NCBI GenBank assembly: GCA_020637195.1
Contig: JACJWK010000001.1
Location: 124,001-188,000, forward strand
DNA length: 64,000 nt
Direction of reading: 5' to 3'
Source of the DNA: Microthrixaceae bacterium
GTDB taxonomy: Bacteria; Actinomycetota; Acidimicrobiia; Acidimicrobiales; DATDAH01
Below the pieces are notes generated by a model. That model was not told where the DNA came from, ran no database searches, and was given only the letters and a program-made list of their open reading frames with translations. A program made the position numbers and the translations under genes. Positions 37,443-48,641 of the stretch are shown here, piece by piece. Every line of letters starts with the position of its first letter. The first letter of the stretch is position 1.

Positions 37443-38722
37443 GCGGGTTCGTCATCAGGGGCGGGACGGTGGTCGACGCCACGGGGACGCGGCGTGGCGA
37501 CGTGGCCGTCGACGACGACGGCACCATCGCCGCCGTCGGCGAGGGCCTCGAGGGCGGCGACGTCGTGGACGCCTCGGGCTGCGTCGTCGCGCCCGGGCTC
37601 GTCGACCTGCACGCCCACCTCCGCGAGCCGGGCCGCGAGGAGGCCGAGACGGTCGAGACCGGCTCGAGGGCGGCCGCGCTCGGCGGGTTCACCGCGGTGG
37701 TGGCCATGCCCAACACCTCGCCGGCCATCGACTGCGCCTCGGTGGTGCGCGAGGTGCTCGACCTCGGCCGCTCCGCCCCGTGCGACGTCCACTCCTCGGG
37801 TGCCATCACCGTGGGGCGCGCGGGCGAGCAGCTCACCCCGATGGCCGAGATGGCCGAGCTGGGGGTGCGCCTGTTCACCGACGACGGCGACGGGGTGCAA
37901 GACGCCGGCCTCATGCGGCGCGCCCTCGAGTACGCCTCGGGCCTCCCGGTGCCGGTGACCCTCGCCCAGCACTGCGAGGTCGCCGCGCTCGCGGCGGGTG
38001 GCCACATGCACGAGGGCGAGTGGTCGAGCCGCCTCGGCATCCCCGGTCAGCCGGCCGAGTCCGAAGAGCTCATGGTCGCCCGCGACATCGTGCTGTCGCG
38101 GCTGACCGGCATGCGGGTGCACTTCCAGCACCTGTCGACGGGCGTGTCGGTGGACCTGGTGCGCGAGGCCAAGCGCCGTGGCCTCGCCGTGACGGCCGAG
38201 GCCACCACCCACCACTTCACCCTCACCGACGCCGAGGTCGCCTCCTACGACCCGCTGTACAAGGTGAACCCGCCGCTGCGCCCGGACGCCGACGTGGCCG
38301 CGGTGCGGGCCGGGCTGGCCGACGGGGCCGTGGACGCGATCGCCACCGACCACGCCCCGCACACCCAGGAGGCCAAGGAGCAGGCCTTCGACGAGGCGCC
38401 GCCCGGGATGCTCGGGCTCGAGACGGCCCTGGCCCTCGCCCTCACCGAGCTCGACCTGCCCATCGAGCAGGTCCTCGCGCTCCTCTCGTGGCAGCCGGCC
38501 GCGATCGCCGGGCTGAGCGACCAGCACGGCGGCCCGGTGGCCGTGGGTCGCCCCGCCAACCTCTGCGTCGTCGACCCGACCGAGACCTGGACGGTCGAGC
38601 CTACCGCTTCGGCCAGCCGGAGCCGCAACAACCCCTACGCGGGCCGCACGCTCACCGGGCGCGTCCGCCACACGTTCCTGTTCGGAGAGCCCGTCGTCCT
38701 CGAGGGAGACGCCCAGCGATGA
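37439..38722 (+). CDS. pyrC: Dihydroorotase
   Basis: Zinc amidohydrolase cyclising carbamoyl aspartate, third pyrimidine step, 427 residues. Metal site: LVDLHAHLREPGREEAET, later His in TLAQHCEV and FQHLSTGVS, and Asp in AIATDHAPHTQEAKEQ. The NPPLR segment binds substrate and FDEAPPGMLGLETAL is typical of the class I (PyrC-long) form. It has all ligands, so it is an active enzyme rather than a PyrC-like scaffold. ATGA overlap with carA. Confidence 0.95.
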   Translation: MSGFVIRGGTVVDATGTRRGDVAVDDDGTIAAVGEGLEGGDVVDASGCVVAPGLVDLHAHLREPGREEAETVETGSRAAALGGFTAVVAMPNTSPAIDCASVVREVLDLGRSAPCDVHSSGAITVGRAGEQLTPMAEMAELGVRLFTDDGDGVQDAGLMRRALEYASGLPVPVTLAQHCEVAALAAGGHMHEGEWSSRLGIPGQPAESEELMVARDIVLSRLTGMRVHFQHLSTGVSVDLVREAKRRGLAVTAEATTHHFTLTDAEVASYDPLYKVNPPLRPDADVAAVRAGLADGAVDAIATDHAPHTQEAKEQAFDEAPPGMLGLETALALALTELDLPIEQVLALLSWQPAAIAGLSDQHGGPVAVGRPANLCVVDPTETWTVEPTASASRSRNNPYAGRTLTGRVRHTFLFGEPVVLEGDAQR

Positions 38723-39809
38723 CATCCCCCATCCGGCCGGCCCTGCTGGTCCTGGCCGACGGCACCACCTTCGAGGGCGAGGCCATCGGCGCCGAGCCGT
38801 CCGGGGGCGTCGCCACCGGCGAGGTGGTCTTCAACACCGTCCTCACGGGTTACCAGGAGGTGATCACCGACCCGTCCTACGCCGGGCAGATCATCACCTT
38901 CACGTACCCCCACATCGGCAACTACGGCATCACCCCGCTCGACGACGAGAGCCGCCGGCCCTTCTGCCGGGGCGTGGTCGTCCGGGAGCTGGCGCGGCGC
39001 CGGAGCAACTGGCGGGCCACCGACGACCTCGACGGGTTCCTCCGCCACCACGCCATCCCCGGCATCGCCGGCGTCGACACCCGCCGCCTCACCCGCCACA
39101 TCCGCGAGGCCGGCGCGATGCCGGCCGCCTTCGGCACCGCCGACGAAGTCACCCTGAAGGCGGCGGCCGCCGCCGAGCCGGGCACCGACGGCACGGACCT
39201 CGTCGCCGAGGTCACCTGCGCCGAGCCCTTCACCGTCGGCGACGGTCCCCGTCGCGTCGTGGCCTACGACCTCGGCATCAAGGCCACGATCCTGCACCAC
39301 CTCGGCCAGCGGGCGACGGTCGAGGTCGTCCCCGCCACCACGAGCGCCGCCGAGGTCCTGGCCCGCCGTCCCGACGGGGTGTTCCTGTCGAACGGGCCGG
39401 GCGACCCCGCCGCGGTCACCGGCACCACCGAGGCCATCCGGGGCCTGCTCGGCGAGGTGCCCGTCTTCGGCATCTGCCTCGGCCACCAGCTCCTCGCCAC
39501 CGCCCTCGGCGGCGAGACCTACAAGCTGCCCTTCGGCCACCACGGCGGGAACCACCCGGTGCGCCGCCTCGACACGGGGGCCGTCGAGATCACCAGCCAG
39601 AACCACAACTACGCGGTCGCCGAGGGCTCACTGTCCACCGCCGACGTGAGCCACGTGAACCTGAACGACGGCGTGGTCGAGGGCATCCGCTGCCGGGACG
39701 TCCCGGCCTTCTCGGTGCAGTACCACCCCGAGGCGGGCCCGGGGCCCCACGACTCGCGCTACCTGTTCGACCTGTTCGACCAGCTCATGGCCGAGGGAGG
39801 GCCCCGCTG

Positions 39810-39810
<1 letters not shown>
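38719..39810 (+). CDS. carA: Carbamoyl-phosphate synthase small subunit
   Basis: Glutaminase subunit feeding ammonia to CarB, 363 residues. N-terminal domain: LADGTTFEGEAIG, GEVVFNTVLTGYQEVITDPS, IAGVDTRRLTRHIRE. The class I glutamine amidotransferase domain has the catalytic Cys in VFGICLGHQLLATALGG, and the His and Glu in FSVQYHPEAGPGPHDS. TGATG coupling to carB ensures equal amounts. Confidence 0.96.
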
Positions 39811-43124
<3,314 letters not shown>

Positions 43125-43149
43125 CCGCCGGCCGGCAGCACGGAGCGCG

Positions 43150-44061
43150 ATGGACCTGACCACCCGGGTCGGGTCGGTCACCCTGGCCAACCCGGTGATG
43201 ACCGCGTCGGGGACCGCGGGGCACGGCACCGAGCTGGCGCCCTACGTCGACCTCTCGGCCCTCGGCGCCGTGGTGGTGAAGTCGCTGTCGGCCGGGCCGT
43301 GGGCGGGCAACCCGGCACCCCGCGTGCACGAGACGCCGGCGGGAATGCTCAACAGCGTGGGCCTCCAGGGCCCGGGCGTCGCCGCCTGGCTCGAGGACGA
43401 CCTCCCCGGCCTGCTCGCCCTCGGCGCCACCGTGGTGGTCTCGATCTGGGGGCGGTCGGTGCAGGAGTACGCCGCCGCCGCGGACCTGCTGGCGGACGCA
43501 CCGCCCGAGGTCGTGGCGGTCGAGGTGAACCTGTCCTGCCCGAACGTCGAGTCGCGCGACTCGATGTTCGCCCACTCGGCGGCGGCCACCACCGAGGCCA
43601 TGGCCGCCACGGCGGGGTGCCGGCGCCCGCGCTGGGCCAAGCTCAGCCCGAATGTCACCGACCTGGCCTCGATCGCCGCAGCCGCCCGTGACGGCGGGGC
43701 CGAGGCGGTCACGCTGATCAACACCGTGATGGGCCTGCTGATCGACCCCGACACCCGCCGGGCCCGGCTCGGCAACGGCGGTGGCGGGCTCTCGGGGCCG
43801 GCCATCCACCCGGTCGCGGTCCGCGCGGTGCACGAGTGCCACGCGGCCCTCCCCGACCTGCCGATCGTCGGCGTCGGGGGCGTGGCCCGGGGCGCGGACG
43901 CCGCCGAACTGCTGCTGGCGGGGGCCTCGGCGGTGCAGGTCGGCACCGCCACCTTCGCCGATCCACGCGCGCCGGCCCAGGTGCTGGAAGAATTGACCCG
44001 CTGGGCCGGGCGCCAGGCCGAGCCCACCATCACCGACGTCCTCGGAGGAGCACATGACTGA
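43150..44061 (+). CDS. pyrD: Dihydroorotate dehydrogenase, class 1B-like catalytic subunit
   Basis: FMN enzyme oxidising dihydroorotate to orotate, 303 residues, cytosolic (no membrane-binding N-terminus). Catalytic Cys in VNLSCPNVESRD; other motifs ASGTAGHGTELAPYVDLSAL, GMLNSVGLQGPGV, INTVMGLLIDP, GGGLSGPAIHPVAVRAV and GVGGVARGADAAELLLAGAS. The N-terminus resembles PyrDB of B. subtilis, which needs the FeS/FAD protein PyrK, yet no pyrK lies between carB and pyrD. The stop overlaps pyrF by eight bases. Confidence 0.92.
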   Translation: MDLTTRVGSVTLANPVMTASGTAGHGTELAPYVDLSALGAVVVKSLSAGPWAGNPAPRVHETPAGMLNSVGLQGPGVAAWLEDDLPGLLALGATVVVSIWGRSVQEYAAAADLLADAPPEVVAVEVNLSCPNVESRDSMFAHSAAATTEAMAATAGCRRPRWAKLSPNVTDLASIAAAARDGGAEAVTLINTVMGLLIDPDTRRARLGNGGGGLSGPAIHPVAVRAVHECHAALPDLPIVGVGGVARGADAAELLLAGASAVQVGTATFADPRAPAQVLEELTRWAGRQAEPTITDVLGGAHD

Positions 44062-44761
44062 CCCCAGCACCGCGGCCTCGGCCCCCTCGGCCCGCGAACA
44101 CCTGGCGCTGGCCCTCGACGTCGACGACCTCGTGCCGGCCATGCGCCTCGGCCGTCAGCTGCAGCCGTACTTCCGGGTGGCCAAGGTGGGCCTCGAGCTC
44201 TACAGCGCCGTCGGCCCCGACGCCATCGGCGCGCTGACCGACCTCGGCTACGACGTCTTCCTCGACCTCAAGCTCCACGACATCCCCACCACGGTGGAGA
44301 AGACCGCCCGCGTGCTCGGCTCGCTCGGGGTCTCGTACCTCACCCTGCACGCCCACGGTGGCGTCCCCATGCTGCGGGCCGGCGTCACCGGCCTCGCGGA
44401 GGGCGCGGCCAACGCCGGCCTCGCCACGCCCATGGCGCTCGCGGTCACCGTCCTCACGAGCGACGCCGACGCCCCCGCCCACATCGTCCCGAAGCGCGTG
44501 ATGGTGGCGGCCGAGGCGGGCTGCGGCGGCATCGTCTGCGCGGCATCCGACCTCCACGACGTCCACGAGTACGCCCCCCGCCTGCAGCGGGTGGTCCCGG
44601 GCATCCGTCCGGCGGGCGCCGACGCCAACGACCAGGCCCGCACCGCGACGCCTCGCGAGGCCCTCGACGCCGGCGCCGACCTGCTCGTCATCGGCCGTCC
44701 GGTCACCCTGGCCGACGACCCCGTGGCGGCCGCCCAGGCCCTCGTCGCCGACCTGGACTGA
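44054..44761 (+). CDS. pyrF: Orotidine 5'-phosphate decarboxylase
   Basis: Final step to UMP, 235 residues, short bacterial type I form. Motifs: LALALDVDDLVPAMRL, FRVAKVGLELYSAVGPDAI, the catalytic DVFLDLKLHDIPTTVEKTAR with the Lys-Asp-Lys-like array, then VVPGIRPAGADANDQARTAT and LLVIGRPVTLADDPVAAAQA. Last gene of the pyr operon; a new -10-like signal follows for mihF. Confidence 0.95.
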   Translation: MTDPSTAASAPSAREHLALALDVDDLVPAMRLGRQLQPYFRVAKVGLELYSAVGPDAIGALTDLGYDVFLDLKLHDIPTTVEKTARVLGSLGVSYLTLHAHGGVPMLRAGVTGLAEGAANAGLATPMALAVTVLTSDADAPAHIVPKRVMVAAEAGCGGIVCAASDLHDVHEYAPRLQRVVPGIRPAGADANDQARTATPREALDAGADLLVIGRPVTLADDPVAAAQALVADLD

Positions 44762-44790
44762 GCCGGTTCGGCGCCGTCGGGAGGCGGCGG

Positions 44791-44796
44791 TAGGGT
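44791..44796 (+). promoter_or_regulatory. -10-like element for mihF
   Basis: TAGGGT, 7 bases before the mihF ATG in the 42-base gap after pyrF; no Shine-Dalgarno sequence in between. Confidence 0.45.
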
Positions 44797-44803
44797 CCGA
44801 GGG

Positions 44804-45127
44804 ATGCCGCAACCGCCCGCGCTCACCGACGACCAGCGCGCCGCCGCCCGGGAGAAGGCCATGGCCGCCCGCCAGGCCCGTGCCCGCCTGAAGGAGGACC
44901 TGAAGGCCGGCACGATCGGCCTCGCCGACGTCTTCGAGCGGGCCGCCGGCGACCCGATCGTGGCCGGCACCAAGATGTTGACCGTGCTCGAGGCGCTGCC
45001 CGCGGTGGGCAAGGTGAAGGCCCGGCGCACCATGGACACCATCGGCATCGCCCACTCGCGGCGGGTGCGGGGGGTGGGGGAGCACCAGCGCGAGAAGCTG
45101 CTGGCGGCGTTCCCCCCGCGGTCGTGA
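44804..45127 (+). CDS. mihF: Integration host factor, actinobacterial type (mIHF)
   Basis: Nucleoid-associated DNA-bending protein found only in actinobacteria, 107 residues. A charged N-terminal helix (QRAAAREKAMAARQARARLK) is followed by the helix-two-turn-helix core (LADVFERAAGDPIVAGTKML, TVLEALPAVGKVKARRTMD) and GEHQREKLLAAF. Its place directly before gmk and rpoZ is the standard actinobacterial arrangement and is strong evidence for the phylum. Stop overlaps gmk GTG. Confidence 0.94.
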   Translation: MPQPPALTDDQRAAAREKAMAARQARARLKEDLKAGTIGLADVFERAAGDPIVAGTKMLTVLEALPAVGKVKARRTMDTIGIAHSRRVRGVGEHQREKLLAAFPPRS

Positions 45128-45666
45128 ACATCGTCATCGCCGGCCCGGGCGGGGCCGGCAAGGGCACCTTGGTGGGCCGCCTCATGGCGCGCGACCCGAA
45201 CCTGTGGCTGAGCCGGTCCTGGACGACCCGGGCGCAGCGCCCGGGCGAGGCGGACGACGCCTACGTGTTCGCCACGCCCGAGGAGTTCCAGGCCCACGTC
45301 GACGCCGGCGGCTTCGTCGAGTGGGTGGAGTTCCTCGACTACCGCCAGGGCACGCCGGTGGCGGACCCGCCCGAGGGCACCGACGTCGTCTACGAGATCG
45401 ACGTCCACGGGGCGAAGGCCATCCTCGAGCACGACCCCGACGCCCTGTTCGTGTTCGTGACCACGCCGACGCCAGAGATCCAGGAGGCCCGCCTGCGGGG
45501 CCGGGGTGATCCGCCCGAGATCATCGCCAAGCGGCTCGCCAAGGCCGCCGAGGAGCACGACCTGGCCCGGTCGCTGCGGGCCCACGTGGTGGTCAACGAC
45601 GACCTGATCCAGGCCCTGCACGAGATCGAGGCGCTCGTCGCCGACGCCCGCGCCCGGGTCGGATGA
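45124..45666 (+). CDS. gmk: Guanylate kinase
   Basis: Phosphorylates GMP to GDP, 180 residues. P-loop GPGGAGKGTLVGRLMARDP, the GMP-binding SRSWTTRAQRPGEADDAYVF and FVEWVEFLDYRQGTPV, and VVYEIDVHGAKAILEHDPD. The P-loop carries Gly-Gly where most family members have Ser-Gly or Ser-Gly-Val. GTG start within the mihF stop. Confidence 0.94.
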   Translation: MNIVIAGPGGAGKGTLVGRLMARDPNLWLSRSWTTRAQRPGEADDAYVFATPEEFQAHVDAGGFVEWVEFLDYRQGTPVADPPEGTDVVYEIDVHGAKAILEHDPDALFVFVTTPTPEIQEARLRGRGDPPEIIAKRLAKAAEEHDLARSLRAHVVVNDDLIQALHEIEALVADARARVG

Positions 45667-45691
45667 CTCGGGATCGAGGGCACCGGGCTGG

Positions 45692-45697
45692 TATCCT
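45692..45697 (+). promoter_or_regulatory. -10-like element for rpoZ
   Basis: TATCCT, about 27 bases before the rpoZ ATG, giving a short leader that contains the ribosome binding site AGGAGA nine to ten bases upstream of the start. Confidence 0.35.
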
Positions 45698-45724
45698 GGT
45701 TCGCCCGCTGTCCCAGGAGACCCG

Positions 45725-46033
45725 ATGAGCTCGCGCCACAACACCATGATCGACCCGCCCATCGAGGACCTGCTCTCGAAGGTCGACTCGAAGTTCACGC
45801 TGGTCACCCTCGGCTCCCGGCGCGCCCGCGAGATCAACTCGTACTTCAACCACCTCGGCGAGGGCCTGGGCAAGGCCGTGCCGCCGCAGGTCACCTCGCT
45901 CGCCCGCAAGCCCCTCTCCATCGCCTTCGAGGAGATCGCCGCCGACAAGATCGTCGGCGTGGTGCCCGAGCCCGAGGCCCCCGCGGCCGACGACGAGGCC
46001 GAGGCGACCGAGGGCGAGCCCGGCGACGAGTAG
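45725..46033 (+). CDS. rpoZ: DNA-directed RNA polymerase omega subunit
   Basis: Small subunit that helps fold and hold beta-prime, 102 residues. Signature: MIDPPIEDLLSKVDSKFTLV, SRRAREINSYFNHLGEGLGK, KPLSIAFEEIAADKIVGV, then an acidic disordered tail. The conserved gmk-rpoZ-coaBC-metK order supports it. Confidence 0.95.
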   Translation: MSSRHNTMIDPPIEDLLSKVDSKFTLVTLGSRRAREINSYFNHLGEGLGKAVPPQVTSLARKPLSIAFEEIAADKIVGVVPEPEAPAADDEAEATEGEPGDE

Positions 46034-46043
46034 GGGCACCGCC

Positions 46044-47273
46044 GTGCCCGCGGCCGTGGCGGGCCGCCGGATCGTGCTGGGCGTCACGGGCGGCATCGCC
46101 GCCTACAAGGCCGTCGAGGTGTGCCGTCGCCTGGTGGACGCCGGCGCGCACGTGGCGCCGGTGCTGACCGAGGGCGCCACCCGCTTCGTCGGCGAGGTCA
46201 CCTTCTCGGCGCTCGCGTCCGAGCCCGTCCAGACCTCCCTCTGGGACGAGGCCAGTCCCATCCCGCACACCGACCTGGGCCAAGGCGCCGACCTGGTCCT
46301 GGTGGCCCCGGCCACCGCCCGCCTGCTCGGGGCGTACGCGGCCGGGATCTCCGACGACCTGCTCACCGCGACGCTCCTGGCCACCCGGGCGCCGGTGGTG
46401 GTGTGCCCGGCCATGCACACCGAGATGTGGGAGCACCCCGCGGTGCAGGACAACCTGCGCACGCTGGCCGAGCGTGGCGTCACCGTCGTGCCTCCCGCCG
46501 AGGGCCGTCTCGCGGGCGGCGACGTCGGCGCCGGCCGCCTCGCCGAGCCCGCCGACATCGTCGCCACGGTCGAGCGCCTGCTCGCCCCCCAGGACCTGGC
46601 CGGCCTGCGCGTGCTGGTCACCGCGGGCGGCACCCGCGAGCCCCTCGACCCGGTCCGGTTCCTCGGCAACCGGTCGTCGGGCAAGCAGGGCCACGCCCTC
46701 GCCGACGAAGCCGCCGCCCGGGGCGCCAAGGTCACGCTGGTCACCACCGCCGACCGCCCGGTGGCCGGCGGCGTCGAGGTGGTCCCCGCGGAGACCGCGG
46801 CCGACATGGAGCAGGCCGTGCTGTCGCGCTGCGACGCGGCCGACATCGTGGTGATGGCCGCGGCCGTGGCCGACTTCCGGCCCGCGACCCGCCACGACCA
46901 GAAGATCAAGAAGGCCGGGGGACCGCCCGAGATCGTGCTCGAGCCCACCACCGACATCCTCGCCGCGCTCGGCCGCCGCAAGCGCCCCGGCCAGACCCTC
47001 GTCGGCTTCGCCGCCGAGACCGAGGAGCTGCGGGCCAACGCCGGGGCCAAGCTGGCGGCCAAGGGCGCCGACCTCATCGTCGCCAACGACGTGTCGGCGC
47101 CCGCGGTCGGGTTCGAACACGACACCAACCAGGTGCTAATCATGTCGGGTTCGGGAATCGAGCGGGACATCCCCCTGAGCGACAAACGAGCCGTGGCGCG
47201 AGCGGTGCTCGACGTCGTGGTCTCGAGCCGAGCCACCCACGACCCCGACCTGCCGCCCAACTCAACCACCTAG
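46044..47273 (+). CDS. coaBC: Bifunctional phosphopantothenoylcysteine decarboxylase/phosphopantothenate-cysteine ligase
   Basis: Two consecutive coenzyme A steps in one protein, 409 residues. CoaC half: IVLGVTGGIAAYKAVEVCRR, active-site His in ASPIPHTDLG, PAMHTEMWEHPAVQDNL. CoaB half from about residue 185: VTAGGTREPLDPVRFLGN, SSGKQGHALADEA, AAAVADFRPA, KIKK, GFAAETEEL and VANDVSAPAVGFEHDTNQV. The position of the E. coli Cys in the ACGD.G.GR motif reads AGGDVGAGR, so that Cys is a Gly. GTG start ten bases after rpoZ. Confidence 0.93.
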   Translation: MPAAVAGRRIVLGVTGGIAAYKAVEVCRRLVDAGAHVAPVLTEGATRFVGEVTFSALASEPVQTSLWDEASPIPHTDLGQGADLVLVAPATARLLGAYAAGISDDLLTATLLATRAPVVVCPAMHTEMWEHPAVQDNLRTLAERGVTVVPPAEGRLAGGDVGAGRLAEPADIVATVERLLAPQDLAGLRVLVTAGGTREPLDPVRFLGNRSSGKQGHALADEAAARGAKVTLVTTADRPVAGGVEVVPAETAADMEQAVLSRCDAADIVVMAAAVADFRPATRHDQKIKKAGGPPEIVLEPTTDILAALGRRKRPGQTLVGFAAETEELRANAGAKLAAKGADLIVANDVSAPAVGFEHDTNQVLIMSGSGIERDIPLSDKRAVARAVLDVVVSSRATHDPDLPPNSTT

Positions 47274-47283
47274 GGAGCGACAC

Positions 47284-48486
47284 GTGACCAGCTGGACCTT
47301 CACCTCGGAATCGGTCACCGAGGGCCACCCCGACAAGATGGCGGACCAGATCTCCGACGCCATCCTCGACACCATGCTGGCGCAGGACCCGGCCAGCCGG
47401 GTCGCCTGCGAGACGCTCGTCACGACCGGCATCGCCGTGGTCGCGGGCGAGATCACGACCGACGCCTACGTGGACATCCCCCGGGTCGTGCGCGAGACCA
47501 TCAACGGCATCGGCTACGACCGCGAGTCGTTCGGCTACGACGGCAACACGTGTGGCGTCATGGTCTCGATCGACGAGCAGAGCCAGGACATCGCCCAGGG
47601 CGTCGACGACTCCGAGGAGGTCCGCTCGGGCCAGTCGGGCGAGGAGGACCTGCTCGACAAGCAGGGCGCCGGCGACCAGGGGATGATGTTCGGCTACGCC
47701 TGCGACGAGACCGACGTGTTGATGCCGCTGCCCATCCACGTCGCCCACCGCATGGCCGAGCGCCTCGCCGAGGTGCGCAAGGCCGGGACCATCCCGTACC
47801 TGCGCCCCGACGGCAAGACCCAGGTCACCTTCGACTACGAGGACGGCAAGCCGGTCCGCCTGCGCACGGTGCTGGTGTCGACCCAGCACAACGACGGCAT
47901 CGACCGCGACTCCATGATCCGCCCCGACCTGATCGAGCACGTCATCCGCCCGGTGATCCCCGAGCAGTTCGCGGGCGACGACTACGAGGTGTTCGTCAAC
48001 CCGACCGGCCGGTTCGTCATCGGTGGCCCGGTGGGCGACGCCGGCCTCACCGGCCGCAAGATCATCGTCGACACCTACGGCGGCATGGGCCGTCACGGGG
48101 GCGGCGCCTTCTCGGGCAAGGACCCGTCCAAGGTCGACCGCTCGGCGGCGTACGCCGCCCGGTGGGTGGCCAAGAACGTCGTCGCCTCGGGTGCCGCCAG
48201 CCGCTGTGAGGTGCAGGTGGCCTACGCGATCGGCGTCGCCCATCCCATGTCGATCATGGTCGAGACCTTCGGCACCGAGACCGTCGACCGGGCCAAGATC
48301 GAGCCCGCCGTCCGCGAGGTTTTCGACCTGCGCCCGGCCGCGATCCTGCGCGACCTCGACCTGCGCCGGCCCATCTACCAGCGCACCGCCGCCTATGGGC
48401 ACTTCGGTCGCGACGGCGGGGACGACGGCTTCACCTGGGAGCGCACGGACCGGGTGGACGCCCTGAAGTCCGCGCTCGGCCTCTGA
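47284..48486 (+). CDS. metK: S-adenosylmethionine synthetase
   Basis: Makes SAM from methionine and ATP, 400 residues. Motifs: FTSESVTEGHPDKMADQISD, DKQGAGDQGMMFGYA with the ATP-binding acidic residues, PTGRFVIGGPVGDAGLTGRK, DTYGGMGRHGGGAFSGKDPS and KVDRSAAYAARWVAKNVVAS. AGGGAG about six bases before the GTG acts as ribosome binding site. No SAM riboswitch can fit in the ten bases after coaBC. Confidence 0.96.
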   Translation: MTSWTFTSESVTEGHPDKMADQISDAILDTMLAQDPASRVACETLVTTGIAVVAGEITTDAYVDIPRVVRETINGIGYDRESFGYDGNTCGVMVSIDEQSQDIAQGVDDSEEVRSGQSGEEDLLDKQGAGDQGMMFGYACDETDVLMPLPIHVAHRMAERLAEVRKAGTIPYLRPDGKTQVTFDYEDGKPVRLRTVLVSTQHNDGIDRDSMIRPDLIEHVIRPVIPEQFAGDDYEVFVNPTGRFVIGGPVGDAGLTGRKIIVDTYGGMGRHGGGAFSGKDPSKVDRSAAYAARWVAKNVVASGAASRCEVQVAYAIGVAHPMSIMVETFGTETVDRAKIEPAVREVFDLRPAAILRDLDLRRPIYQRTAAYGHFGRDGGDDGFTWERTDRVDALKSALGL

Positions 48487-48641
48487 GCGCCGGGCCCGAC
48501 CCGGCCCCGCCCCCCGAGGCGGAGCAACTGCAACTGGGGCGCGTCCTGCCCGACGCGCCCGCACCCGTCGATGGGCCCGGCCCCGGTCCGGGCCCCTCGA
48601 CGCGCCCTCCCGACGGCGGTCCGGCGGGGACCGGGCCCGTC

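Noticed and set aside
47274..47283. Possible SAM riboswitch before metK
   Set aside because: Only ten bases separate coaBC and metK, enough just for the ribosome binding site.
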